Below are positions 45,089-55,000 of a stretch of 64,000 nt of DNA, in pieces. Position numbers and translations under genes: made by a program. Location of the stretch: contig JAKLEZ010000008.1 of the NCBI GenBank assembly GCA_022711465.1, forward strand, positions 62,001 through 126,000, in the 5' to 3' direction. The notes beneath the pieces were generated by a model. The model was given only the letters and a program-made list of their open reading frames with translations, had not been told where the DNA came from and made no database searches. The DNA is from Planctomycetota bacterium. GTDB taxonomy: Bacteria; Planctomycetota; Phycisphaerae; UBA1845; PWPN01. Each line of letters opens with the position of its first letter. Within the stretch, counting starts at the first letter, position 1.

Positions 45089-46501
45089 TTACAGCTCCCA
45101 GCCCTTGCGATACTCGCGCTTCAGGAACTTGTTCGCCTCGGCCACGTTGGTCACCTTCATGTTCGGGCCGTCCCACTCGAGCTTCTGACCGTGGAACCGC
45201 ATCGCCACGCATCCGAGCACAACCGTCTCGGTCAGCGGGCCGGCGTAACCGAAGTTGGACAGGGTCTTGCCCACGCCCTTGCAGGCATCCGTCCATTCCT
45301 TGTTGTGCCACTCGTCGCCGCCCACAATCTCGATTTTCCCGTCTTTCTTCTCGTTCTTGAGGCGCGGCAGCTTGGGTGTTGGAGGCTTGTAGCCTTCATA
45401 GTCCTTCTTGGGCAGGAGCTGGAAGTCCGCGCCGTAGTCGTTCGGCGAGAACAAGGTGCCCTTCTCGCCCACCAGCAGGGAGCCGCTGTCCGACAGCTTG
45501 AGACCCTGCGCATATCGCTTGATTTCGTCCAGGGCCTTGGGCGGCTTGTTGTTGCCGCCATCGTACCAGTTCCATTTCAGCGCAGGCAGATCGCCGCGAG
45601 CCGGGAACTCGTAGCGAATGATGCTCCAGGTCGGATACGAATCATCGTTGAAATCATCCGAAACCTCAGCGATGACGCTCGTCGGATACCCGAGCTTGCA
45701 GGCCATGAACGCCATGTTCGCGGTGTGGCAGGCCATGTCGCCCAGCGCGCCGGTGCCGAAATCCCACCAGCCACGCCAGTTGAAGGTGTGATAGGCCCCA
45801 TCGACGTAGGGCCGCTCCGGTGCGGTACCCAGCCACAGATCCCAGTCCAGCTCCGCGGGCACCGGATCCGTCTTGGCCTTCCGCTTCTGGCCCTGCGGCC
45901 AGACCGGCCGGTTGGTCCAGACGTGCACCTCCTTGACCTTGCCAATGGCCCCCGACCAGATCACCTCAACCGCGGTCCGCAGGCCGGGCTCAGAGGTGCC
46001 CTGGTTGCCCATCTGGGTGACCACGCCGTACTTCTTGGCGGCTTCGGTCAGGGCTCGAGCCTCGTAAACGTCGTGGCACAGCGGCTTCTGGCAGTACACG
46101 TGCTTGCCCATCTTCATCGCCATCATCGCGGCGACGGCATGCTGGTGGTCAGGGGTCGACACGGTCACCGCATCGATCTCCTTGTGCATTTCATCCAGCA
46201 TCTTGCGGAAGTCCTGGTAGAACTTCGCTTTGGGATGATTCTTCATGACCCCCGCGGCCTGACGCTTGTCCACGTCGCACACCGCAACGATGTTGTCCCT
46301 TCTCGCCGCGTTGGAGATATCACCGCCGCCCTTGCCGCCAGCCCCGATGCCGGCCACGTTGAGCTTCTCGTTCGCCGACACTCTGCGAGGCTTGGCACCC
46401 ATCTGCAGTGCTTGGACGGCACCGCCACCCAGAATCCAAATACCTGCTCCGGCGTAGGTGGTGTGCCGGAGGAAGTCACGACGCGTCGTACGGTTGGCCA
46501 T
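45089..46501 (-). CDS. Gfo/Idh/MocA-family oxidoreductase with Tat signal
   Basis: 470 residues. AAAGGAGATAGCA directly precedes the ATG at 46501, which opens a twin-arginine signal (TTRRDFLRHTTYAGAGIWI). VAGIGAGGKGGGDI is the Rossmann motif and CQKPLCHDVYEA the family's EKP-like segment, here QKP in place of EKP. TGALGDMACHTANMAF in the middle is typical of planctomycete members. It is a different subgroup from the enzyme at 25366-26712. The substrate is unknown, and no neighbour suggests one. Confidence 0.93.
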   Translation of the reverse strand: MANRTTRRDFLRHTTYAGAGIWILGGGAVQALQMGAKPRRVSANEKLNVAGIGAGGKGGGDISNAARRDNIVAVCDVDKRQAAGVMKNHPKAKFYQDFRKMLDEMHKEIDAVTVSTPDHQHAVAAMMAMKMGKHVYCQKPLCHDVYEARALTEAAKKYGVVTQMGNQGTSEPGLRTAVEVIWSGAIGKVKEVHVWTNRPVWPQGQKRKAKTDPVPAELDWDLWLGTAPERPYVDGAYHTFNWRGWWDFGTGALGDMACHTANMAFMACKLGYPTSVIAEVSDDFNDDSYPTWSIIRYEFPARGDLPALKWNWYDGGNNKPPKALDEIKRYAQGLKLSDSGSLLVGEKGTLFSPNDYGADFQLLPKKDYEGYKPPTPKLPRLKNEKKDGKIEIVGGDEWHNKEWTDACKGVGKTLSNFGYAGPLTETVVLGCVAMRFHGQKLEWDGPNMKVTNVAEANKFLKREYRKGWEL

Positions 46502-46692
46502 TGCTATCTCCTTTGCATGGGGGCAGGATGACGTAAAAAAGTCCATGCGTCCCGACCCCAGGGCCGGGATTCCAGTCCATTAGCGTACCCTTCTTCGCCC
46601 GCAAGAGCAACACGCAACCACGCACCGTAAGGCCACCGGCGTCACCCAGTACCCCAAGAAGGTGATTGGGTCGATGACCCCAGGAAAACACA

Positions 46693-46722
46693 AGCCCGCG
46701 ACCGATCCAACAGTCGCGGGCT
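46693..46722 (-). terminator. Factor-independent terminator after flgM
   Basis: On the minus strand a perfect 10-bp GC-rich stem (arms 46713-46722 and 46693-46702, 10-nt loop) is followed by TGTGTTTTCC. It lies 57 bp after the flgM-like stop. Confidence 0.75.
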
Positions 46723-46779
46723 CATCAGAGGACGACGCGGGGCTCGTGCCCCTTCACTCGGAATGGATGCTTGTGACTC

Positions 46780-47088
46780 CTAGGCCACTTGTGAGGACAA
46801 CAACGCCTCCATCAGCCGGCTCGCGGCAATCGAGAGCTTCTCCTCGGTCAGATACGTTCCGTCAGCGATCTGTTGGCGAACCTGAGCCACTTTCTCAGTC
46901 CGGATGTCAACCTCACCTTCCAGGCTGCTGAGCATCTTCCCAATCGCCGAGATCTCAACCTGATCCACCGGCTCGGCGTAAGTCTCGGGGGCTTCTGAAG
47001 CCCCCGACGGCCGATCCGATCGCTTGGCGCCGCTGGGAGGTACGCCTGCCAGCCGCCCGTTGCCCTGAAGTGAACTAATGTCGTTCAT
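46780..47088 (-). CDS. flgM: FlgM-like anti-sigma-28 factor
   Basis: 102 residues. The first 40 are disordered and Ser/Pro-rich; the C-terminal half, VEISAIGKMLSSLEGEVDIRTEKVAQVRQQIADGTY (key parts: KVAQVRQQIADGTYL), is the FlgM sigma-binding helix region. FlgM holds the flagellar sigma factor inactive until the hook is complete and is then exported. No other flagellar gene is seen in the window, so the assignment rests on sequence alone. A terminator follows. The likely upstream partner is the 59-residue protein at 47487-47666. Confidence 0.82.
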   Translation of the reverse strand: MNDISSLQGNGRLAGVPPSGAKRSDRPSGASEAPETYAEPVDQVEISAIGKMLSSLEGEVDIRTEKVAQVRQQIADGTYLTEEKLSIAASRLMEALLSSQVA

Positions 47089-47486
47089 GGTGAATCACCC
47101 GCCCGGTCCCGGCCTCGCCCGGCGTCTCCAACTACCGGCGGCCCGGCAACCGGCCCAATCGTACCGAAACTACATGCCGACCGGCCGTTCGTCGCCCTTC
47201 GACGTCCTGGAAGCGCAGAGAGCCTTCACTCTCCCAATCGGGCATCATCCGTGAAGCTCCGAATCGGTATACGGGTGAATCTACCACCAGGACGGTCAGA
47301 AGGGCCGGTCCATCGGCCCGCTCTCGCAGTGCTGTCGCACTATCCCTGTTATCGACCTGAGCCTCCCGCATTCTTGAGAGAATCGGGTTTCCGGACGGAA
47401 ACGCGTCTCATAAGGGGGGTCCATATGGGGTCTCCCGGCAGGGTCGGCCCTAGATATCGGACCTCCGGGCGGGGCCAGACACCCTA
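47089..47486. other. Gene-free interval upstream of flgM
   Basis: No frame here looks like a real protein; the best, a 79-codon minus-strand frame (47132-47371), lacks a ribosome-binding site and family-like features. The sequence holds an imperfect inverted repeat, GGTCCATAT near 47425 facing ATATCGGACC near 47456, that could shape the flgM leader. I could not identify a convincing sigma-28 promoter. Confidence 0.4.
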
Positions 47487-47666
47487 TCAGGCCACCAGGG
47501 CCGGCTCCATCTCGGCTCGCTCCAACCGCCAGGAACGCTCCCGAGCCAGCTCGCGGAGCTGCTGAAGATAAGCCCGCAGATCCTGCTCCTCGAAGTCGGC
47601 GAGAAACTCAGACCGGGCAGTTGGATTCAGCATGCGGATCTGGTCAATCAGTTCGCGTTTGGTCAT
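47487..47666 (-). CDS. Small helical protein of 59 residues, unknown function
   Basis: It runs from the ATG at 47666 to TGA at 47487-47489. A GAGGCGGG lies about 9 bp upstream. The protein is charged and helical: MTKRELIDQIRMLNPTARSE, then FLADFEEQDLRAYLQQLREL, with heptad-like leucines, and a short tail. The LNPTA-FL-F-L-YL-L pattern looks conserved rather than random, but I do not know the family. It is the first reading frame downstream of the candidate RNA at 47831-48036 on the same strand and precedes flgM by 398 bp. Confidence 0.55.
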   Translation of the reverse strand: MTKRELIDQIRMLNPTARSEFLADFEEQDLRAYLQQLRELARERSWRLERAEMEPALVA

Positions 47667-47830
47667 AGGTACAACCCGCCTCGAAAGGCACCTTCCTTCG
47701 TTCCGAACAAACCAGGGGATGAACTGGTGGATGGTCTTATCGACCGAGCACCAGGGATTCCTTTAAACTCTTTCTGAAGCGAAAGTTGCGCGTCGGGGCG
47801 CAGTTTCCGCGCTCTGCTCCGCAAGCGCAT

Positions 47831-48036
47831 AAAAACGCCCGCGCTTAGGGGAGGTTAGAGTCGCGGAGAGCGCGGGCGAAAGGGAATGGCTTTTTGCACC
47901 GTCGCCGAACTCATATCTCGAGCAGCGACTGATACTGGATCACGATCCGAGACAGGTGTTTTCAACGTCCATCGGCATCTCAGGCGACCACCGCACGCGA
48001 CGGTAAACACAAACGCCCAAAACACCTCCGCTGACC
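47831..48036 (-). ncRNA. Candidate structured RNA of about 206 nt, or an attenuator leader
   Basis: A minus-strand promoter (48043-48071) predicts a start near 48036. The transcript would carry a 9-bp stem AGGTGTTTT/AAAACACCT (arms 48019-48027 and 47954-47962) with inner GGCG/CGCC and ACCG/CGGT pairings, a small GGAT/ATCC hairpin (47937-47948), a GTCGC/GCGAC hairpin (47901-47929), and a final 9-bp stem (47870-47878 with 47836-47844) followed by five U. The terminator loop holds the C-rich CCUCCCC, able to pair with Shine-Dalgarno sequences. It matches neither SRP RNA, tmRNA nor the 6S pattern that I know. Alternatively it is the attenuated leader of the 59-residue gene, 165 nt further on. The remaining interval 47667-47830 holds no gene. 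Confidence 0.5.
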
Positions 48037-48042
48037 TGTTCT

Positions 48043-48071
48043 ACTATAAGGTTATACACGCGATCTGTCCA
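48043..48071 (-). promoter_or_regulatory. Promoter TGGACA-N17-TATAGT of the candidate RNA
   Basis: On the minus strand TGGACA (48066-48071) and TATAGT (48043-48048), each one base from consensus, are separated by 17 bp. No protein start follows within 370 bp. Confidence 0.6.
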
Positions 48072-48166
48072 TACAGTTTACACCATTTTTCGGGGCTGGA
48101 CCACTTTTTCCGAACAATTTGTCGTGGCCTGGTATAATCCTCCGCGGTTCAAGCGAGGCATCGATC

Positions 48167-48721
48167 GTGAGCCCCCAGGACAACAACACCCCCGAGCCTG
48201 CCCTCCCCCTTCCCGGGCGGCTCTGGCTCCTCCTGGCTGATCAACAACTGCTCGCCCAGTGCCAAATCGATACCTTTCGGGCCAGCGGGCCGGGCGGACA
48301 GAAACGCAACAAGACCTCGTCCGCCGTCCGAATCCGCCACCAGCCGACCAGCCTCATCGTCACCGCCACGGAGAGCCGCTCCCAACATGAGAACCGGGCC
48401 AGAGCAGTGAAACGACTTCGCGAGGCTTTGGCCCTCACCCAACGAAATCCCGTCGATCAACAGGCAGAACCACCACCATTCCTGGCCCGTGTGCTCCAGC
48501 AGAACCCGGGCCTGCACATCAGCCCGCGGCATGAGAACTACTTCCTTGTCATTCAGTACGTCCTGGACCTGATCCTCGCTTGCCGCGGCAGTGTGGGCGA
48601 CGCGGCCGAACGGCTGGCCATCTCAACCGGACAACTCGTGCGTTTCCTCAAGCAGGATGACAAGCTCTGGGCACAGACCAACCGCCTGCGGAGCGACTTG
48701 GGGCTCCACCCGCTGACCTGA
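48167..48721 (+). CDS. GGQ-domain release-factor-like protein
   Basis: About 184 residues. [20 protein letters not shown] contains the GGQ motif of class I release factors, which triggers hydrolysis of peptidyl-tRNA in the ribosome. There is no codon-recognition domain, so it resembles ribosome-rescue factors of the ArfB/PrfH type. The C-terminal part ([37 protein letters not shown]) is predicted helical and differs from the basic tail of ArfB. A TATAAT at 48133-48138 indicates that the GTG at 48167 is the start; an in-frame GTG at 48119 lies upstream of that box. Confidence 0.85.
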   Translation: MSPQDNNTPEPALPLPGRLWLLLADQQLLAQCQIDTFRASGPGGQKRNKTSSAVRIRHQPTSLIVTATESRSQHENRARAVKRLREALALTQRNPVDQQAEPPPFLARVLQQNPGLHISPRHENYFLVIQYVLDLILACRGSVGDAAERLAISTGQLVRFLKQDDKLWAQTNRLRSDLGLHPLT

Positions 48722-48756
48722 GCGGGCAGGCCAGACCCGACCTCCATTCACCCGGG

Positions 48757-49242
48757 TCAATCCTCGAGGAACGTATCATTCACCTCGACGCGGGTGTAGA
48801 AGCCGTCCACGTCATCATCAATGTAGATGAAGGTAATCGTATCGCCGCACGAAAAAACCTGATCCTGCACGAGCCAGGGACCGTTGTCACTGGCCTTGGT
48901 TGTGCTGGACGTCAGATACAGCTCGGCGTGATCGGTCGTGATGGTGCCGATGTCGGCGCAGTTGAAAACCAGCGTCACCGTCTCTCCCGACGCGACGGCT
49001 GGGGTGACGGCCACATGGTTGGCGCTGGCGAGCAATTCGCCGTCATACCCGATGCTCTGACTGGGCGATACGTACAAGCGGGGGTCCAGTGAGTAGGCAC
49101 CGTAATTGACCAGTTCAACGGTGACCGGGTCGCTGTTGATGGTGTCCGGGATCAGACTGGCACAGTCCGCGCCCAGGCTGCCCACAACCAGGGCACAGAA
49201 TACGAACGGCAGCCACTCTCCTACCAGGCGTCGGTTAGTCAT
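48757..49242 (-). CDS. Secreted protein of unknown function
   Basis: 161 residues. The ATG at 49242 has GGAGA about 9 bp upstream and opens a signal peptide (LPFVFCALVVGSLGADC). The cysteine could be a lipid anchor, though Asp before it is atypical. The mature part is beta-rich and acidic (DPVTVELVNYGAYSLDPRLYVS, GETVTLVFNCADIG, FSCGDTITFIYIDDD), similar to the small Ig-like or PPC-like exported proteins that are common in planctomycetes. It has cysteines that could form one disulfide. I do not recognise the family. Confidence 0.65.
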   Translation of the reverse strand: MTNRRLVGEWLPFVFCALVVGSLGADCASLIPDTINSDPVTVELVNYGAYSLDPRLYVSPSQSIGYDGELLASANHVAVTPAVASGETVTLVFNCADIGTITTDHAELYLTSSTTKASDNGPWLVQDQVFSCGDTITFIYIDDDVDGFYTRVEVNDTFLED

Positions 49243-49455
49243 CTTTTCATTCTCCTGATTAGCAGCGGTCTCACGGCAAGGGTACCCGCGGCAGCCCGGC
49301 GTATTGTAGCAGATAGGGAGGCTTCGGTACAAACCCGCTACCTCCTTGCCGAGCCTCCGCTCTCAGGTGTGTCCCCGGACCCCGAATCCCGCCCGCCGGA
49401 CCGCCAGCCGCCACCGCGGCGCAGCCCGAGATGGGCGCGCTCCCCAGGGTAAAGG

Positions 49456-51534
49456 TCAAGGCACCACGCGAACGCTGTCACGGCCACGGACCAGGAAGCC
49501 GTCCCACGTGAGCGCACCAAGCGCGCATTCCGTTGTGCCGCCATCCAGCGGCAAGGCGCTCATCTCCAAGTGCACAACCAGGTCGGCATCGCCGTCGGCG
49601 TCAACATCCTCCATGCTCGCCATGGGTGTCAGCCCGCCCTTGCCGCGCATCTTGACGAATCCGCCGAAGGCCCAGCCGTCGCAGGTCACTGTGACAGGGT
49701 CGATCGTCGCCGCATCGAACCCCTCATCGGTGAGAAACGCCACCGGCAGGCTACCTTTGGACTTGAGATTGATGCTGTTACGCCCCTCACCCGGCTTGAT
49801 GTCGATACGAACCTCATCCACGCTGACGGTGACGGCCGTCGTGACTGTGTCACTCAGGCCTGCAGGATCGGTGACGGTCAGGGACACCTGTGCGGATCCG
49901 ATCGGGAAGGACCACGACAGCTGAGCCGCGGCGCCAATCTCCTGCTCCCCGATCCGCCAAGAGTAGAGAAGCGAGTCGCCGTCAGGATCGTGAGATCCGC
50001 CGCCGTCCAGGGCGACCACGGCCCCATCCCACGAGGTGGCACGAACCGCATAGGGTCCGCCCGCGTTGGCCACGGGCGGCGAACTCAGAGCCGGCCCGAA
50101 CGCCTGGATCTCCGAGACCGAGTACAGATGCGTGCCGCTGGTCGCCGCTCCCGAGAACTTCAGTCGGTCGGTCACTACCGGGCTCGGCAGCACGTAGCAC
50201 CCGTTGGTGTCGCGCGGATCCGGGCGCGATTCCATCCCGTACGCATAGGCGTCTCCCCGGGGAACGCTCCAGGCGACCACCCAGGCCTGTGCGTCAAGAT
50301 CCCAGTAGGAAAGCACGTAAGACTCCGTGCTGTTGGCTTGAACCACGAAGCTGTCGATCTGCCGCGGTCCGCCCAGATCCACGGTCAGATACTGACCGTT
50401 AATGAAGCCACCGACCATCACCCACCAGACCGTGTTTCGATCCCACACCGTCCGCCGAGGCAGAAAAACGCCATCAACCACCGTCTGAGCATCACTCGCC
50501 GCCCCACGGTGATACTCGGTGGAGAAGAACGTGCCGTGAAGTGTGACCGGCGCGTGCAGAGCATGATTGACCTCGCCGAGTAAGCCGCCGGCTAGTGTCC
50601 GTGCGGTGGCTGGGGCAACGCTCGACACGGGTTCCAGGGTCACGCTCCCGGCCTCCGCCGCCTGGCCCGCCTGCACCGACACGGAACCGAGTTCGGTATC
50701 CTCATACCCGTCGGCCGTGAACTCCAGGCGGTAGGTGCCCGGGGGCAGTCCGACCAGGGTAAACGTCCCGTCCTCATCGGTGGCCGAGCTGGTGACCTCG
50801 CCATCCTGGTTGAAAGCGGTCACAGCCACTGCCGGGATTGGAAAACCGTTGGGATCCTGCACGCTGCCGGAGATGGTCCCCACCTGATCGAGGCGAACCA
50901 CGCGGCAGGCCAGCGACGGAGTGAACCGGAACCCGACGATCTCATCCGGGTGCTTCACCGCCCCGCCCGGAACCGGCGAGAAAGCCCGGCTCAGATCCAC
51001 ATCCAGCAGAAGAACGGCTTCCTCGCCGGCCTTGATCGCGAAAACACACCGCAACTTGATGCCTGTCTGCTCACCACTGGGAACCTGAAGTGCAAAAACG
51101 CGCCCGTCACGCAGGCGAATCTCGCCCTCCACGACCGTGACCCGGATCTGCGAGTACTGACCGGGCGCCAGCCTGGCCTCCGCCAGAACATCGACACGAC
51201 CGTTCTGCAGGCTGAGAAGATCGAAGCTCCTGCCACTCGGCGACTCGAACACGGTGACAAATCCGCCACCCGCCTCATTCTCTTCACCGCTCGCGTCCTC
51301 GTCCTCGCCGGCATTACCGACCGGTCGCACCTCCAAACGCGTGACCGTGACTATCGCCTGCTCGACATATTCGAAGGGAAAGGGCTTGTCCGTAATCAGG
51401 ACCTTGAGCGTACCCGAAGCGCCGCCGGCACCGATCGGCACAACAGCATCGCACCCGCCTGGCGAACTGCCCGCCATCATCGGCGAGATCACGGCCAGAG
51501 AAAGAACGGTGAGAACCATGCGGCTGGAGCACAT
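49456..51534 (-). CDS. Secreted multidomain protein: DUF4382, carboxypeptidase-regulatory, discoidin-like and PKD domains
   Basis: 692 residues. AGGAG lies 7 bp before the ATG at 51534. The signal peptide ends near a cysteine (GSSPGGC), so lipid anchoring is possible. GTLKVLITDKPFPFEYVEQAIVTVTRLEV begins a DUF4382 domain; GTISGSVQDPNGFPIPAVAVTAF is a carboxypeptidase-regulatory-like beta-sandwich; YLTVDLGGPRQIDSFVVQA is typical of discoidin (F5/8 C) modules; PPVANAGGPYAV and DGGGSHDPDGDSLLYSW mark a PKD domain. The C-terminal region (IDIKPGEGRNSINLKSKG, VDADGDADLVVHLEM) occurs at the ends of many exported planctomycete proteins. A surface adhesin or glycan-binding role is likely. Confidence 0.85.
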   Translation of the reverse strand: MCSSRMVLTVLSLAVISPMMAGSSPGGCDAVVPIGAGGASGTLKVLITDKPFPFEYVEQAIVTVTRLEVRPVGNAGEDEDASGEENEAGGGFVTVFESPSGRSFDLLSLQNGRVDVLAEARLAPGQYSQIRVTVVEGEIRLRDGRVFALQVPSGEQTGIKLRCVFAIKAGEEAVLLLDVDLSRAFSPVPGGAVKHPDEIVGFRFTPSLACRVVRLDQVGTISGSVQDPNGFPIPAVAVTAFNQDGEVTSSATDEDGTFTLVGLPPGTYRLEFTADGYEDTELGSVSVQAGQAAEAGSVTLEPVSSVAPATARTLAGGLLGEVNHALHAPVTLHGTFFSTEYHRGAASDAQTVVDGVFLPRRTVWDRNTVWWVMVGGFINGQYLTVDLGGPRQIDSFVVQANSTESYVLSYWDLDAQAWVVAWSVPRGDAYAYGMESRPDPRDTNGCYVLPSPVVTDRLKFSGAATSGTHLYSVSEIQAFGPALSSPPVANAGGPYAVRATSWDGAVVALDGGGSHDPDGDSLLYSWRIGEQEIGAAAQLSWSFPIGSAQVSLTVTDPAGLSDTVTTAVTVSVDEVRIDIKPGEGRNSINLKSKGSLPVAFLTDEGFDAATIDPVTVTCDGWAFGGFVKMRGKGGLTPMASMEDVDADGDADLVVHLEMSALPLDGGTTECALGALTWDGFLVRGRDSVRVVP

Positions 51535-52054
51535 CTTTCCACTCCTACGAGTGTGCTGCGCCGCGGCCGACCCCGGTTCACGAGAGATACCGGACCAAAG
51601 TCGCCAGTGACGGCGCGATGCGCTGTCGGTCCTCACGTATCCAAGGACTTCATGCAATACAATTGGAACTTGGGCAAGTCGGTTGACGCGAATCAGGGCA
51701 GATCCAGGTGCGGCTCGGAGCGCAGTAATGCGATGAGGACAATGAGGTTAACGCCTTTGCAGCGAAGCACTGTTCCGAGCGGTTGTCTTCGCCGTGCCCA
51801 TAGGAACCTGCGCCCGTGAATCGCAGATCGCCCGGGAATCTCGGGCGACAGCAGGTGGTTTGGCTCCTCATCATGCAGACGCCGCGCAGCGGGGCGTGTA
51901 TGATTGGGCCACACCTGACCGGTGAATCGTGAATCACGGCCGGCATTCCCGGCCCCGGCGTGAGATCACCCCTGAGTCGCGCGGGTAACGACCACGTTCC
52001 CTGTCGTACCGCTGACCGAGACGCCGGCGAAACGTCCGATCACGGAGACGTGGC
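51535..52054. other. Divergent gene-free interval
   Basis: This 520-bp gap separates the secreted multidomain protein (minus) and the GH106 gene (plus). No frame in it looks coding. It has an imperfect CGCCCG/CGGGCG hairpin near 51829-51848 and a TATGAT at 51899-51904 that could be the -10 of the GH106 gene, but without a good -35. Confidence 0.4.
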
Positions 52055-55000
52055 ATGTTCAAACGATGGAATGGAATCGGTTGCCTGTCGGTCTTCCTGG
52101 GCATGGCCGGCATGGCCATCTCCGTCGCGGCAGATCCACTTGAGCAGTCCTTCCTGCGCCCACCGGATTCGACCAAGCCGTCCGTGTACTGGTACTGGAT
52201 CAGCGATAACATCTCTCGCGACGGCATCACCCGCGACCTGGAGTCCATGGCCCGCGTCGGCGTCGGCGAGGCCTTCATTGGGAACATCTTCCTCGACGAG
52301 GTCAAACCTGGCACTGCCAAGGTACTCACCGAGCAGTGGTGGGATCTCGTAGCCCATGCCATTCGCGAAGGCGGCCGTGTGGGTGTGAACATCGGCATGT
52401 TCAACTGCCCCGGCTGGAGCCAGTCCGGCGGTCCATGGGTCACGCCCCAGCAAGCCATGCGCCATCTGGTCTCCTCCGAAACCCGCGTGTGCGGGCCAGT
52501 GAAATTCGAGGGGCGACTCGGGATCCCGAAGGAGCCGTTCCAGGATATCGCCGTGCTCGCGTTCCCCGCGCCGCAGGACGATGCGAGCCCCTTCACCGCC
52601 CGCCACCCGCGGTTGACCTCCACCCCATCGGCACCGGGTAGCGAGCGACTGGCCGACGGCAACCCGGAAACTGAATTCGCCTTCCCCCCGGGCAGCCCCG
52701 TCACCATCGACATCGACCTGGATCTGCCCATGACCGCACGGAGCCTGTCCATCACCCCGGCAAAGCAGCCCTTCGCCGGCAGGTGCGAACTGCAGGCGAC
52801 CACCGACAACGGCAGCTTCAGGACGGTGCGGAGCTTCCGCTTTGACCGGTCGAACATGTCCGTCGGCGTGGGTCCGATGCCCCAGGGCCCTGTGCTGGTT
52901 GCCTTCCCAGCCGTCACCGCGACACGATTCCGCCTCATCTGGACCGAGACCGCCGGCAGCGGTTCGCTCGCCGAGGTGTCCCTCCTCGCGGCAGCCCGCC
53001 TCGAATCGTACATCGAGAAACAACTCGGCAAAATGCACCCGACTCCGTTGCCGATGTGGGATACCTACCTCTGGAACACGCAGCCCGAGCCGGGTCGACC
53101 CGAGTTGGTCGTGCCGACCCGAGACGTGACCGACGTCTCCAGGCACCTCCGGCCGGACGGCTCGCTGAACTGGGAAGTCCCCGACGGCGAGTGGATCATC
53201 CTGCGAATCGGCATGACACCCACGGGTACCCGGAACGCGCCGGCGTCGCCCGAAGGCCAAGGCCTCGAAATCGACAAGATGAACCGCCGCGCGGCCGAGA
53301 CTCACTTCAAGGCCTTCATCGGACGCGTGCTCGACCGCATTCCTGCAGCGGACCGCATGGCCTTCCGAACCGTCGTCGCCGACAGCTACGAGATGGGATC
53401 ACAGAACTGGACCGATGGCTTCGCCGAGGTGTTCCGCGATCGATATGGATACGATCCGATTCCGTGGTTGCCCGTGCTCACCGGGCGGCTCGTCGGTTCG
53501 GCGGATCAGTCGGAGCGATTTCTCTGGGACCTGCGGCGATTAGTGGCCGATCATGTCGCCCAGGACTACGTCGGCGGACTGCGCGATCTGTGCCACGCTC
53601 ACGGGCTGCAGCTCTGGCTCGAGAACTACGGACACTGGGGCTTCCCCGGCGAGTTCCTGCAGTACGGCGGGCAGTCGGATCGGATCGGCGGTGAGTACTG
53701 GGTCGACGGCAACCTAGGCTCGATCGAATGCCGAGCGGCCTCCTCGGCCGCGAATACCTACGGCAAACCGGTGGTATCGGCCGAGTCATTCACCGGCGGC
53801 CCCCCCTTCCGGAACAGCCCGTCGGCCCTGAAGGCACGCGGCGACTGGTCTTTCTGTGAAGGTGTCAACCACTTGGTGCTCCATGTCTACATACAGCAAC
53901 CCTGGGAGGATCGCGTGCCGGGCATCAACGCCTGGTTCGGCACGGAGTTCAACCGGCATAACACCTGGTTCAACGCCGGCCGAACGTGGATCGACTACCT
54001 GCGGCGATGCTGCTTCCTCCTCCAGCAGGGCACACGCGTCGCCGACGTCGCCTACTTCATCGGCGAGGATACCCCCAAGATGACCGGAGTCCGCAAACCC
54101 GAGCTGCCGCCCGGCCACGACTTCGACTACATCAATGCCGAGGTGATCCTCAAGAAGTGCGCGGTGAAGGACGGACGCATCGTCCTGCCGCACGGAACCA
54201 GCTACCGGCTGCTCGTGATTCCCGAACTGCCAACCATGCGACCGGCCGTGGTGCGGAAGATCGCCGAGTTGGTCCAGGCCGGAGCCACCATCCTCGGCCC
54301 CCCGCCAACACGGTCGCCCAGTATGGCGGGCTTCCCCCAATGCGACACTGAAGTCCGGCGGGTCGCCGCAGGACTGTGGGGAGATGGCAACTTCCAGAAA
54401 CCGGGCGAGCGGCGAGCCGGCCAGGGCCGGATCATCTGGGGACGAACACTCCAGGAGATCTTCGCCGGCGCCGGCCTGCAATCGGATTTCGCGAGCGGTA
54501 CCCGGCTGCGCTTCACCCACCGGGCAACGCAGGAGGAAGATATCTACTTCGTCGCCAACCCCAGGGCGGAGGCCGTTGCCAGCACCGCCGCGTTTCGCGT
54601 GACCGGCAGAACTCCCGAGCTCTGGTGGCCGGACAGCGGCTGGATCGAGCGGCCGGCGGTCTACGATGACGATGGCCAATGCACCCGCGTAGCGGTCCAT
54701 CTGGGCCCCCACGGATCGGTGTTCGTCGTGTTCAGGCCCGGGGCGGCGCCGCCCGCGAACCGCGTGGTCGCAGTTCGCCGTGATGGGGAGCTCCTCCTCA
54801 GCACCGCACTGCGGTCGCCTGAGCATGCCGTCCCGTCGGTCAGCCCAATTGCCGAGAAGACCTTCACCGTGGCCGTGTGGGCCAGGCCGCTGGATGAAAC
54901 CCCATTGCTCCCGCAAATGAACGAGGGCATCCACGGCATGACCGAACCGCGCAATGACGCACTCTTCCCACCCCACGGAAACACGTTCTCGGCAGACGGC

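Noticed and set aside
44492..46531. A 679-codon plus-strand frame opposite the DMT transporter and Gfo/Idh genes
   Set aside because: Spans two well-supported minus-strand genes and their gap, with shadow-like composition.
47132..47371. A 79-codon minus-strand frame upstream of flgM
   Set aside because: No ribosome-binding site, an Arg/Gly-rich end and no plausible fold.
47831..48036. SRP RNA, tmRNA or 6S RNA as the identity of the candidate RNA
   Set aside because: Neither the SRP GGAAG core, a tRNA-like end, nor the long 6S rod with a central bubble can be drawn.
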